64,000 bases of DNA from Anthonomus grandis grandis (taxonomy: Eukaryota; Arthropoda; Insecta; Coleoptera; Curculionidae). Each line of letters begins with the position of its first letter. Position 1 is the first letter of the stretch. The translations under genes were made by a program, and so were the position numbers. The DNA lies in NCBI RefSeq assembly GCF_022605725.1, contig NC_065547.1, forward strand, positions 23,911,167 through 23,975,166, given 5' to 3'. Below the pieces are notes generated by a model. That model did no database searches and had not been told where the DNA came from. It saw only the letters and a list, made by a program, of their open reading frames with translations. Of this stretch, positions 38,101 through 47,200 are shown in pieces.

Positions 38101-41080
38101 TCGAGTATGGTCCATGCTTTTTAGACTCTGTCGACAAAGGTTCATTTCAGAAAGTGCAAATGTCATGCTTGCGACTAATTTACGGCATTCGTCGTGGGTC
38201 AGTTGACCAAACGGGTTTCCATGGAGGATCGTAGAAATTTTCATGCTGCTACTTTGTTTCATCAAGTAATAACTTTAAATCGCCCCTCGTATCTATTAAT
38301 TAAAATACGCTATAGAACTGACATAAGGTCTAATTTCTCCGCCTTTGCGTATCACTACGAAGTCTGGCTATTAAATAACGAGACTGGTTACGAAAAAGGG
38401 TTTTATTATAAAAATTATTATACATTCGAATGCTCTCCTTCAATATACTCCCCTCCCCTCGCCACACATCTTTCCATACGTTTTTTCCATTGATCAAAGC
38501 AGTGCTGGAAGTCTTCTTTGGCGAGGGAGCTCTGCCGTTTTTTGTTTTACCGCTTCCGTCGACTCAAATCGGGACCCTTTCAAAGCAGATTTTATCTTCG
38601 GAAACAAAAAATAGTCGCACGGGGCCAAATCTGGCCAATACGGCGCGTGTTCGAGCACTGGAGTGCGCTTACCGGCCAAATACTGCTTCACAGATAGCGC
38701 GTTATGGGCAGGTGCGTTGTCCTGGTGCAAAATCCACGAGTTGTTTTTTCCACAACTCGGGCCGTTTCTTACGAACTCGTTCTCGCAGTGTTGCCAAAAG
38801 TGATAAATAGTGAGTCTGGTTGACAGTCTGACCCTCTGGAACCCATTCAGTCATCACGATACCGTTAATGTCGAAAAAAACGATCAACATTGTCTTGAAT
38901 TTTCATTTGGACATCCTTGCTTTTTTTATTCTGGGCGATTCAGGCGTCTTCCAATGCATCGATATTGAAAAATCCACGTTTCGTCGCAAGTAGTAATGTT
39001 TTTCATCAGTCCGGGATCTTTTTCTAAACTTTCAAGGAAATCTGAGCAGACCTGTTGACGCAAGAGCTTTTGGTCAGGAGTCAGGTTTTTTGGCACCAAC
39101 TTCGCACAGACTTTTGTCATGTGTAGTTCCCCGTGTAAAATTTTTCTAAACGTTTCTTTATCGGCGTTTACAGCCTCGGCACCCGGGTGCTCATTCGACG
39201 ATCTGCACGCACAATTTGGTTGATTTTGGTCACTGTTTCCGGAGTTAAAATAGTGACAGGGCGACCTGAGCGCTGGTCATCTTCAGTGCTCTCTCGGCCC
39301 TTACTAAAGCGCTTACACCACTCAAAAACACGCACACGAGAGAGAGAATTTTTCCCATAGGCCTCTTGCAACAATTTATAGCACTCAACCGAGTTTTTTT
39401 CAATTTAACGAGAAATTTAAGATTGATGGGTTGCTCTTGTTTTTCGTCACACATGGTTTTCGGCACGAGAAAAAAACACGTTCGTTTCAAACCACTACTG
39501 CACTAATACTATAATAGTGACGAAAACGTGTTTTGGTACGTGCATAGATAAGATATCTAGATACCCAACGCACTACTTGTTTTTTTCCCCACCCATCTAG
39601 GGCGCCCTCTAGGCACACAGTCTCGTTATTTAATAGCCAAACCTCGTATGTATTATCAGCGGTCATTTTCCTATAATATTTATTTAATTTACAACCGGAT
39701 TCATGCGGACTTTAAAAGTGTATCAACAAGCGCATTTAAACATAAATACAAAAAATATTTAGCAAATGCAAAAAATATCTGGCGATCGTCGCGTTAATTA
39801 AATATTTATTGGGTCTATTGGATTTTTTTGTGGGTATTTGGCACTTATTGGGGTATAACTAATAATTTATTTGAACGCAAAAAAAGAAAAAATTACAAAA
39901 CTATGTATATTTTATGAGGAAGGTTAAACACGAATCTTTTTTAAATTGCGTTTAGCCTCCTTTTTGCCTATACGATAAGATGTTTTTTTTAATATTTGAA
40001 AGCGTATGACATTTAACATTTTTGCCCCTAGTTAAGATATAATACTTTATTGTAAGTTTAGCAAATAAACTATTTATTATTATAATATTGCCTCTTCCCG
40101 TTGCCAGTCATACTAAACGCAAAACTAACATTTGAGATTCTTATGAAAAATAGTTCTGATGTCAGCTTTATACGAAACGATATCATTTTGAGTGCGCTGG
40201 AGTATACAAAAGGCAAATACAATACATTTGCGATATTTGCAGGCCGTTCGTGTGTATTTTAGGATGCCATCTTATGCATAAGGAACGCAACAGTTTTTTT
40301 TATTTATTATCTATAAATGCCACATAATCTTTTTGGAGGGCCCCAATTTAGGTTATATTATTCTAAATCCCTGTATTTTATTTTTCTAGAATTTGTATAC
40401 TTGCATGCTTTGACTGTCAGTATTCTTTTAAAATTATTGGTCTCTATTAGCAAAAATCGATTCTATGCAATGTACAAAATTCTAAACATTTCTAAATTAT
40501 TTCGTGCCAATATAATGAGTTTAATTAGTTTTGTTGTTCACCTCTGAAACAATTAAACGACAGTCAACAGTTTGTGACGTTGTCAATAAAGGTGTGTTCC
40601 TGACGTAACAGAGTATTCCTGGAGTAAGTGCAGGAGTGTTCCTGAATTTCTTTACAATAAATAGCCCTGAAGATAAAAATACCTGTCTATGGCAAATTCA
40701 TAAAACTCAACGTTACAATTAAAATGTAAAAATAAATATTAATGTAACACAGCTCATGAGTTTTCTTACCTCATTAAAAGAAGATATCACTTTTTACTTT
40801 TAAATTTAAACGTTAACTAAAATAATAATATAAAGCTTTTTTTTCAGCTGATAAACGTATGGCGTACACGATAAGAGAACTAATTTCGGCATCGGTGTGG
40901 CCCGATCCAAAAGGCATAAAATCTCGAGGTTTCGCACAAAAAATCGAAATAAAATCTAATTGTTTCGATGCCTCATTGGTCATAGACGGAGGAGTATCAT
41001 TTTCTTTTAACGATGGCACAACCGCTTTATTAGAAATCCGCCCGGAGGATGCATTAAGAACTGTAATTTTTAAGGATTAA
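23179..41080 (+). CDS. NADK2: NAD kinase 2, mitochondrial (six exons, complete)
   Basis: Phosphorylates NAD to NADP in mitochondria. Exons: 23179-23218, 23278-23542, 23594-23804, 31644-31823, 31876-32143, 40848-41080. All borders are GT/AG and the phases join without a stop, giving 398 residues (human NADK2, as recalled, is slightly longer). The N-terminus is Arg-rich without acidic residues for about 30 residues, fitting a matrix-targeting peptide. Visible motifs are GGDGT (120-124), NSDPNRSEG (143-151), LNE (230-232), TGTGSTSW (268-275) and DGG (368-370), the standard NAD-kinase boxes. Introns 1, 2 and 4 are 59, 51 and 52 bases; introns 3 and 5 are 7839 and 8704 bases and carry transposons. 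AATAAA follows at 41143. Confidence 0.95.
24110..24720 (-). pseudogene. LINE endonuclease-to-RT linker relic in NADK2 intron 3
   Basis: On the - strand, about 24640-24560 reads CHSPLSFKI (the end of the endonuclease, SDH-PLSF-I) followed by a linker with FLMDVDALCDLFLSF, then a separate frame FSDYEQLSKLRADCKALKRD with FWKYVNMKR (24304-24165). This matches the region between endonuclease and polymerase in CR1/Jockey-like elements. Stops separate the pieces. It may belong to the same old element as the ORF1 relic at 25260-25530. Confidence 0.6.
25260..25530 (-). pseudogene. LINE ORF1 (gag-like) relic
   Basis: A heptad-like segment (IKSIKQCLHSSFAELKTEM) precedes KRASNIIVHNVCES and a hydrophobic/charged strand (IKDVTCLKV). 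Coiled coil followed by R--NII--N--ES is the usual start of the RNA-binding part of LINE ORF1 proteins. Two or more stops interrupt it. Confidence 0.5.
25545..25905 (-). pseudogene. LINE reverse transcriptase relic
   Basis: Read on the - strand with small frame changes: YNNGQYNYTANFRSRGLL (decayed NYR-IS box), NLGKIVEQLV, LLGFQQFDFSKPVST (QFGFR--ST box), then TGEVAAAAFCDFSKAFD, the F-DLSKAFD catalytic Asp motif, at about 25650-25600. The motif order is normal and the domain ends shortly after. The adjacent ORF1 relic lies on the wrong side, so the fragments come from different copies or a rearrangement. Confidence 0.65.
26040..26660 (-). pseudogene. Internally deleted mariner-like (DUF4817-type) transposase
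   Basis: The - strand frame starts within ATAAVQEYRRRFPHRRNPDK (about 26650-26590), the HTH part, then VEDDATTSSRRIG (26460-26425). About 50 residues later, past KSWMKSVQDY and an in-frame run VILLVGLP, frame-shifted LNYCLWGWFKNEVYK (about 26215-26165) closes the catalytic region. About 150 residues of catalytic core between the HTH and the closing motif are missing, so it can neither bind nor cleave as a complete enzyme. A TIR-like CACCCTGTAG lies at about 26969-26978. Confidence 0.65.
26985..27848. other. Unassigned part of NADK2 intron 3
   Basis: No coding block was recognised. The short inverted match of GTTTGGTGCAT with ATGCACCAAAC (about 26946-26956 and 27040-27050) looks like the end of a decayed TIR element. 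Confidence 0.4.
27849..30070 (+). pseudogene. CR1/Jockey-type LINE relic, split by a MITE
   Basis: The + strand frame 27849-28307 is the endonuclease-RT linker: EFFDFENADF, SFINSTSDINISLNKFYD, then SFPVWFSRELG. After the MITE (28285-28914) it resumes with RNPRLFWKHVSM (about 28945), KTSAGPDGILSLLFRECV and LFNLFLKSGIFPYFWKN. The RT palm is then missing: the next readable piece is DDLKLFLSID (about 29357), the second half of FADD-LK-F, followed by ICEWA-like and C-terminal remnants to about 30070. The catalytic centre is therefore deleted, apart from interruption by the MITE. Confidence 0.65.
28285..28914. mobile_element. MITE with GGTTTTAGGCG-type TIRs and two TGACGTCA sites
   Basis: Left end TAAAACCGGTTTTAGGCGAA (28285-28304) and the complement of right end TTCGCC-like TATCCGCCTAAAATCGGTTA (28892-28911) form TIRs of about 26 bases with few mismatches. 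It has no coding capacity. TGACGTCA octamers lie at 28342-28349 and 28823-28830, placed symmetrically about 57 and 84 bases from the ends. It interrupts a LINE relic within NADK2 intron 3. No convincing target duplication was found. Confidence 0.65.
30071..31643. other. Unassigned 3' part of NADK2 intron 3
   Basis: No coding block was recognised except a hammerhead-like motif at 31054-31085 (listed). The stretch ends with the polypyrimidine tract and TTTTTAG acceptor of NADK2 exon 4. An alternative TTCTTCAG acceptor 20 bases earlier would bring in an immediate stop. Confidence 0.5.
31054..31085 (-). ncRNA. Hammerhead-ribozyme-like motif (Penelope-type repeat?)
   Basis: On the - strand CTGATAA is followed by TGGTAGT, a 7-base loop, ACTACC, then GAAAC: the order of the hammerhead core (CUGAUGA, helix II, GAAA) with one core change (G to A). 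Helix II pairs perfectly for six bases. Helices I and III are only weakly supported. Such motifs occur in Penelope-like element repeats; no Penelope coding sequence is nearby. Confidence 0.4.
32144..32548. other. Start of NADK2 intron 5, nothing recognised
   Basis: AT-rich DNA between the exon 5 donor (CCTG|GTAAGA) and the mariner-like element. No genes seen. Confidence 0.5.
32549..34626 (+). mobile_element. Mariner-like element with about 350-400-bp TIRs and nested inner termini
   Basis: The left end (TAAAGGGTGTCCCGTTGAAC) and right end (GTTCAACGGGACACCCTGTA) pair, and similarity continues for about 350-400 bases on each side. Inside each arm a second terminus occurs: TACAGGGAGTTCC at 32785 and its mirror ending 34349. 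The transposase relic lies between. The left outer end has lost its C (TAAAGGG for TACAGGG). It is inserted in NADK2 intron 5. Confidence 0.8.
33160..34037 (+). pseudogene. Mariner-like (DUF4817-type) transposase relic
   Basis: Starts MPYVSYTALEYA at 33160, then after a stop MHFIYGESHQNANAAR. The HTH part reads AKEICQAFQEIKEEL with ILDEVHEDPSIS. The catalytic region shows VHEWAMENPHAI, NLWKGIVNNRVIG, LPILLEDVPFEVRGRIW, a frame-shifted GCPVHYAALVRQHLD, then ILWPPRSPDLTPLDFFYWG and a complete-looking C-terminus ending HFQNLL at 34037. The YWG motif and SPDLTPLD are diagnostic of this group. Several frameshifts and at least one nonsense codon make it inactive, but nearly the whole protein can be followed. 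Confidence 0.75.
34627..35848 (+). other. Region upstream of a LINE ORF1; unidentified frames
   Basis: Frames at 34802-35074 (MDINSENPKIQIIEGN..., polar, Ser/Arg-rich) and 35547-35801 (MSPKCRRFPIIYLPNENPS...) show no family I recognise. They lie on the same strand as, and just upstream of, the LINE at 35849-40090 and may be its 5' UTR and decayed ORF1 N-terminus. A host exon is not supported. Confidence 0.35.
35849..36470 (+). pseudogene. LINE ORF1 (coiled coil plus RNA-binding region) relic
   Basis: A heptad-rich stretch (LQQLSSNVNDLETHITLLEK, about 36005-36065) is followed by LDSRSAE. Frame-shifted blocks then read RVYGLP, VTNIFETKLGIKDIKP (about 36190-36240), MPVIVHFNSSTDRNAVF (36282-36335) and CQISIVEELTKTRYELVLLA (36358-36417). 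Coiled coil, then an RRM-like part with VIVHF-SS--R--V, then IS-VEDLT--RY is the standard order of LINE ORF1 proteins that coat the element RNA. Stops near 36122 and 36160-36280 show decay. Confidence 0.65.
38358..39646 (-). mobile_element. Mariner element (1.29 kb) with TA target duplication
   Basis: TIRs of 28-29 bases (CGAAGTCTGGCTATTAAATA left; complement of TATTTAATAGCCAAACCTCG right) are flanked by TA at 38356-38357 and 39647-39648. Total length is 1289 bases, the normal mariner size, with transposase on the - strand. It is inserted in a LINE ORF2 relic, so it is younger than that LINE. Confidence 0.92.
38470..39454 (-). pseudogene. Mariner transposase (DD34D), frameshifted
   Basis: ATG at 39454 starts MCDEKQEQPINLKFLVKLKK. 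A frameshift in the following A-run leads to LLQEAYGKNSLSRVRVFEW, the N-terminal HTH. Then come GRPVTILTPETV (second HTH), KLVPKNLTPDQK, TCDETWIF (first catalytic Asp), WVPEGQTVNQTHYL, HQDNAPAH (second Asp) and LAPCDYFLFP (third Asp). Counting HQD to PCD gives 34 intervening residues, i.e. DD34D. At least four frameshifts break the frame. The C-terminal block FESTEAVKQKTAEL is present, so nothing large is deleted. Confidence 0.88.
40091..40847. other. 3' end of NADK2 intron 5
   Basis: No coding block was recognised. It ends with TTTTTTTTCAG, the acceptor for NADK2 exon 6. GTGTTCCTGA occurs twice around 40595-40640, a short direct repeat. Confidence 0.5.
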
Positions 41081-41101
41081 ATCGTAGGTTAAGTCGTATT
41101 T

Positions 41102-41107
41102 TTTATT
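41102..41107 (-). terminator. Probable poly(A) signal of NAA40
   Basis: AATAAA on the - strand (TTTATT on +) lies 125 bases past the NAA40 stop and only 22 bases from the NADK2 stop codon, so the 3' UTRs of the two genes would overlap on opposite strands. Confidence 0.5.
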
Positions 41108-41142
41108 GTAATTAGATAAGTCTAATGAAAGATTATATATTT

Positions 41143-41148
41143 AATAAA
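41143..41148 (+). terminator. Probable poly(A) signal of NADK2
   Basis: AATAAA occurs 63 bases after the NADK2 stop, the first canonical hexamer downstream. It lies between the two convergent genes. Confidence 0.6.
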
Positions 41149-41231
41149 ACTGATTATTTTAATACGATATTTTCTTGTATTTTACCAAATATATGGAAGC
41201 TAAATTAAAAAAAAAAATTAAAACTTAAAAA

Positions 41232-44200
41232 CTAATGATGGTATCCGGGACAACAAGGCCCGTTTAAGTGACTATGGCCATGGCTGTGTCCATTATGTGA
41301 ATGGATGTGTGATTTACTCTGAGTACTAGTCGGCAAAGTTGAAGCTAATCTTTTGTTAATTTTACTTAAGATTTCATATGGGTAGACTTCTTCTTCATCA
41401 TCTACTGGGGAGGATTCGTCTAATTCGTAGCTAAAAATTAAATAAAGTCACAATAAATGTGTTGCAACATCTGTCTTGATATTGTGTATATTCGAAATTC
41501 ATTTTAGTACTATCATATAGACCTAAAGTCAAGAGAGACTAAAAGCCAAAAAGTTTAAAATATTACATATAGGATATTTTGCAGTTCATGGGAGTCATTT
41601 ATTTACTTTAACAAATATAAATATAAAAAATGATGCATGTTGGATATTTTAAATAAATTTTCTTCACAATAATAAAAGTTTTGTAAATACTTTATTTTAC
41701 CTCTTTAAAATTTTCTTGTTTTATAAAAAAACATGAACAAAATTGACTTAAAGCTGAATTAAATGCATAGCTAATATTGAGAACCCAAATATTTTTTCAA
41801 CAGTTTTGCTAAAAAAAAAAACAAACTATACATTTTATTCACAACATACGGAGTACTCGAAAAAACTTTGACAAATTTGTGCTATTTCTTGAAAGCCTTA
41901 ATTGTGATTTTAATATTATAATTCTAAGGGAAACATGACAGATCAACGGTTTGGACACATTTAAATTTATTTAAATGGAAGATTTAGCCAAAATGATGGT
42001 GTCTTGCTAGTTAGGGAGGGTGTATCGATCGAAAAATTTGAAATTCATCGAAGTAGCTGTTTCGCTGCTACAATTTAACCATGACAAAATGGACTAATAA
42101 TTTTTCTGATATTGATATTTTTACTGACTTAAACCAGGTATTGTCCCAAAAAAATTAATAATGCAGTATATATTTTTGGTGGTGATATAACCATTAGATC
42201 AAGTATAAAATTGTAAATGATTACAAGAATATTCAAAAATGGATTTCTTAGTTACTCTACCGCTCAAAAGTATTTGCCCACTATGTATTCTTTTTAATAT
42301 TTTAAATTAGATACAAAAATCTTATCTTTATACCTATATTTAGATTGTACCTCTTTTGTAAATTGCATATATGCTTAAACAGCATACCTATCAACTATGA
42401 TTCGTTGAAAAACACTGAGTATTTAAAAATAGTCTTGCAAATAACAAACAATGTAGTGAAAATATGCACTTCTTCTGAAAAACTAATCTGTTTACAGCTC
42501 GTTTCCGATGAAATTTGAAACAGTTAAAGGTGTTTAGTCTTCAAGAATTGATTTTGTGTAACATTGGTAAATAATTTCGCTTGCTTATTGACGATTGTCA
42601 CCATTTCTTTGCTGGTTTTTCAACATTCTTTAAAATGGCTAAAACAAAAGAGTTATCGGTAGAAACAAAAGGTATCATTGGACTTCATAAGGCTGGAAAG
42701 ACTAACCGTCAAATTTCGACGGATTCGGGAATTCCAAGGCGGACTGTCGATTATAATGTTAGGAAATTCACCAGAGAAGGGACTATTAGCAACAAACCTC
42801 GATCGGGAACGCCAAAGGCAACAAGTTCAAAGGAGGATTTAAATATTATAATTACAAGCAAACGCAATAGACGCCTTACCGCCCCTGAAATCACAGCAAA
42901 AATCAACAAGGAGCGTAAAAAAGCGGTCAGTGTTTCGACAGTAAAACGGCGACTTTATAATGCTGGTCTTAAAGGACGTTTAGCTGTATCAAAACCGCTA
43001 CTGAAGGATGTTAATAAGAAGAAAAGACTTGAATGGGCCCAATCACACAAAGAATGGACCATTGATGACTGGAAGAAAGTTCTCTGGAATGACGAGTCGA
43101 AATTCGAGGTTTTTGAAACGAAGAGGCGACTTTTTGTTCGCCGTTATGCCAATGAAAGGGTCGCTGAGAACTGTACGGTGGCCTCAGTTAAACACGGTGG
43201 TGGTTCGGTGATGGTGTGGGGTTGTTTCGGAGGATCTGTAGATCGGCGATCTAATTAGAATAGAGGGAATTCTTCGAAAAGAGGGTTACAAAACAATTTT
43301 AAGTGACAATGTACTTCCTTCTGGTACTCAAACAATTGGGGAAAACTTCATCTTTCAACATGACAATGACCCCAAGCACACGTCGAAATTGTGCAAGCAA
43401 TATTTAGGTCAATTACAAAGGCAACATCTTCTAAAAGTTATGGTATGGCCCCCACAATCACCGGACCTGAATCCTATCGAATTACTGTGGGATGAACTGG
43501 ATAGACAAGTGCGAAAATCATGGCCCACATCAAAAGAAGATTTGTGGAGGATCATCCAAGAAGCGTGGCACAAGATACCTTTGGAAAGCTTTGGACGAAT
43601 TAATTAGAAGACTACCGAAACTCTGTGAAGCTGTTATTAAAAATCGAGGCGGACATGTAGATGAATCCAAAATTTTGAATTTCTTAAATTTAATTAATTG
43701 AAAAATGTATTATTTATATTCATTTTGTTATAAATAAACCGTTTCATAAGAATAACTGATGGGTTTATTATTTTTAGTTATAACTTTAAAACAGTCATAT
43801 GTGGGCAAATACTTTTGAGTGGTAGTGTACATAAACAAACCTACTAGAGTATCAACGGAATGTAAATATAAATGAAAGATCACATGTGTCTTTTCTGTCC
43901 CCAAATTGGCTTTAACAGTTTTATTATTATATTAGAAAATCTGATATCACAGATCATTTTCCCATTGTCTTAAAATAGAATATTCTAATAACATTGAAAA
44001 TCAAAAAAGTTGCTTGAAAATTTTTTATTACGGCTAAAGGAAATATTAAAGACAATTCACTGGTATGATGTTTTTGATAAAAACCAACCTGGGCCCGCAT
44101 AAGAATATTTTATGCTCAAATTAAACAACGCTATTTAACGGGCAAGCACAAAAGTCAAAACTAATGCAAAGACTACCTTAGGGTTGATAAAATCTATCAG

Positions 44201-47200
44201 ACATAGAGATCATTTAAAAAAATAACTATTAAAATATAATATTACGCAATACTTATGGATGAATATAAAAAGTATAAATATATTTTAAATAAATTAATCA
44301 GGGATACTAAATCCAATTTTTAAAAAGAAATTTGCAGAAACAAAACAAAATTTAAAAAAAGACGTGGAAAAAAATTATCGAAGAACTTCAGGGCACCCAC
44401 ATTGGCAAAAACTTAAACGATCTCTCAATAAAAGACCAGAAAATTGTATACTTATACCAAAATACCTCAGAAGTTTACACTCAGAAAGTTATGTGAAATA
44501 TATGTTTATATAAGTTATTAAATTATAAGTATATATGAAACATGTTTATTAACTCTTTAGTGTTTCATGTCAAGATAGAGTTTAGTTTGACAATTAGAAG
44601 ATTCGTTTCTTTTATTAATGTAGATAACTGTTATTTTGGATTTTAGTAGCTTCTAAGTTTTCCTGCAAGTGGTAAATATATTAGCAATTTAAATATTTAT
44701 GAGATGTACCTAATATACTGGTGAATAAGACTTTATGTGCAGAATCTATGGTTTAGATACTTACCCAACTGCTTTAAAGAACTTGGAGTTATTATTATTC
44801 TTGAGCACAGTAAGTACAACTTTCTTCATGTTGTTTTTAAAAGCCATTAACTCCAATACTTGCATCATGAATTTACCAAGGCTTTTCCTTTGGATGTGGT
44901 TTTCCAACTGGAGTTCATAGCAATACAATACTTCAATGCCTTCATCAATATCAAATCGGAAGTGGGAAAATCCTAAATAACTGCCATCGGTGGCACTTTT
45001 TGCTATCAGATATTTGGCATTCTCATCAAAAAGTTCTTCACTTTTTTTCATCTCATCCCATCCCCAGGAGCTGTGCTCATATCTAAGAAAGAAGGAAAAA
45101 GATGAGATGAATATCCAGCCAAATCAACAATAATTTTTACTCTTAATTCCAATCATAAGGAAAGTATTTGCAACATATTGAAATAGATATATTTAAACTT
45201 TATTAGGTAAAATATGCATTCGATTATGGTGAAAAATAATCATTAGCCTATTATTATAAATGACTTGAAAAATCACAAGGTGTCTACAGGGTGTCCCAAA
45301 TTCGAGGGTGACCATTGGGATCGGAAACCGTAAGAGTTACGGGGTGAAAAAATTGAGGCAAAGTTGCGCAATTTGGAGCTTAATAAAATAACGTTTAAAA
45401 AATGTTAAAATTCCGGATACCGAAATTTCTCAAAATCGTTTTTACCTTCTACCGACTTTATTTAAAGCGATATCGGAAATCTAAAAACAGTTGTTCATTG
45501 CCACTTTTTATGCTCTACAACATGACGCAAAAAAAAATCCGACGTTTTGTTTCTTTTCGATCATCAACTTTATTTTTTCTTATGGGCGCCATATTGGATT
45601 TTCTCATTTTTAAAAAGTATTTTTAATTGCCTTTAAAATAAGGTATCGCACTTGCATGTCCGATTACTCCTTCTACTACTTCCCATAAGAAGTCCATGAG
45701 TGCAAGAGAGAAAGATACATCATTGGGATTTCCAAATAAATTGATTTTATATAAACTGAAGCTATAAAATACTCTGTATTTGATATAGTTTTTTTTAAAC
45801 CAATTCAATGAAAATGTATCCTTTCATTTTATTAAGTTTAACTGGCTAATGTCATTTTGTCATGGCCTACTATATAAATTTTAAAAAATCAAAATATTAG
45901 GTTAGGAAACTAAAACTAGAAATCTTTGCGACCTCGTAAATAAGATTTTATTAAAGCAACTAAATCCTTAGAAAATCCGAAATTTAGCTTATAAAGAAGT
46001 AAAAAGTGGTCAATTTGGTCAAAAGCTTTGAAGAAATCAAGATAGATTACATCAACCTGACCTCTATTATCCAAATGCTAACCCAAATAACCATTTAGGC
46101 AAGGCAGGTTTACTGCACAGGAGCGATTTTTAACGAAACCAAATTGATAAGTGCTATGTCTAATTTGAGATGGGATTATATTCTATTATAAAGAAGTATT
46201 TCAAATAGTTTTTTTTTTCAAATTACATAATATCGATATAGCTCTGTAATTTTGAATGTCGTTCTTTGGACCCTTTTTGAATATCGAGGATACTCCTGCA
46301 GTCTTCCATTTATCGGGAAATACTGTCGGGAAAGACAAGATAAGATTAAATATGTGCGCAATAGGCCCTGACAAAACGCAAATACAATCTTAGACGACAA
46401 GACTTAGGAAGTTTACTTTTTAGTTTATTAGACGCGGTGACAATTTCAACTTCCGAAAAATTATAAGAGCAATTTAGAGAGTTAATAATAATCTTGCTCG
46501 ATTCAATGCCAACATGAATACTAGATGGGTCCGACTTAATTACACTTTTGTATTTACACTGCAAACATTTGATAATAAAAATCTATAGCGTCGGGATAGG
46601 AAATCAGGCGTAGCAGCTGTTCAGATGAATCTAAGAGTTGTTCCTGAACCCCCTAGTTAGGCGAAAATTTCTCCGTTTGTTCAATTGTGTCTAAGAAGCG
46701 ACGAGATGGATGTTGCATATACCTCCACTTCTTTACATATATTTCCTTAGGCCAATTCTCAGCTTTAGTTGTTATGCTGAGATATTCGTCAGGTACTAAG
46801 ACCTTAAAGGAATTGGATGTTTCACTTATTCTTAACAACTGTGATAAAGGCATATTCCGCCCCAGGCACTACATCTTTAAAATATGCTTTTAAAATATCA
46901 TCTGATACAGTGTAATTTAGGTTAGATATATGAAGAGCACTTATTTTGATTGCATCGCAATCTGATCCCAAGCTAGAGCATAGCTAGTCAATATTTTTAT
47001 TAAATGGTAACCTAAATTATGAGACAGAGATTTAATATTCTGCCGATGCTAACAACGATAGCGAAACACGTATCGAGAGTAAAAATAAAGAGTTTTGGTT
47101 AGTGGTAAAACTGTCTCGTAATTTAAGCATCACACCAAAGGTTTCTACCATAGGAAAACCTTAACCTATTGTCAATAAACAAGCCTAAAAATTTATTAAA

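Larger units (their letters stand above)
36480..40090 (+). pseudogene. LINE ORF2 relic (endonuclease, RT, C-terminus), interrupted by mariner
   Basis: The endonuclease C-half is seen as FEIICGGDIDFPSK, then SSALDLILSPNDE and FDHLVTYG (36630-36870). The RT begins IKSLATGADQINLEIL (about 37370), a broken GVPQDTILGPF-like box (about 37640), DDTQLYLSFFPES (37712) and LKINSSKSTFLIFG (37830). The C-terminus has LALSYFENFADVEYGPC and CLRLIYGIRRGSV (38065-38205). The mariner at 38358-39646 cuts it, and the last block (YNRIHADFK, about 39695, then FKHKYKKYL) lies beyond. An ATT-rich 3' tail ends near 40090. It lies in NADK2 intron 5, sense to the gene. Confidence 0.7.
41950..44515 (+). pseudogene. LINE endonuclease and linker relic in NAA40 intron 3, split by a Tc1-type element
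   Basis: Before the insertion (41985-42240): GVLLVREGVSIEKFEIHRS, then YIFGGDI-TIRSS, a decayed GDFN box. After it (43930-43970): RKSDITDHFPIVLK, the SDH box in the form DITDHFP. Then KSIRHRDHLKK (about 44190-44225) and INL-GILN, the linker leading to an RT. The two sides belong together, so the Tc1-type element inserted within the LINE. No RT core is visible before about 44515. It is antisense to NAA40. Confidence 0.55.
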
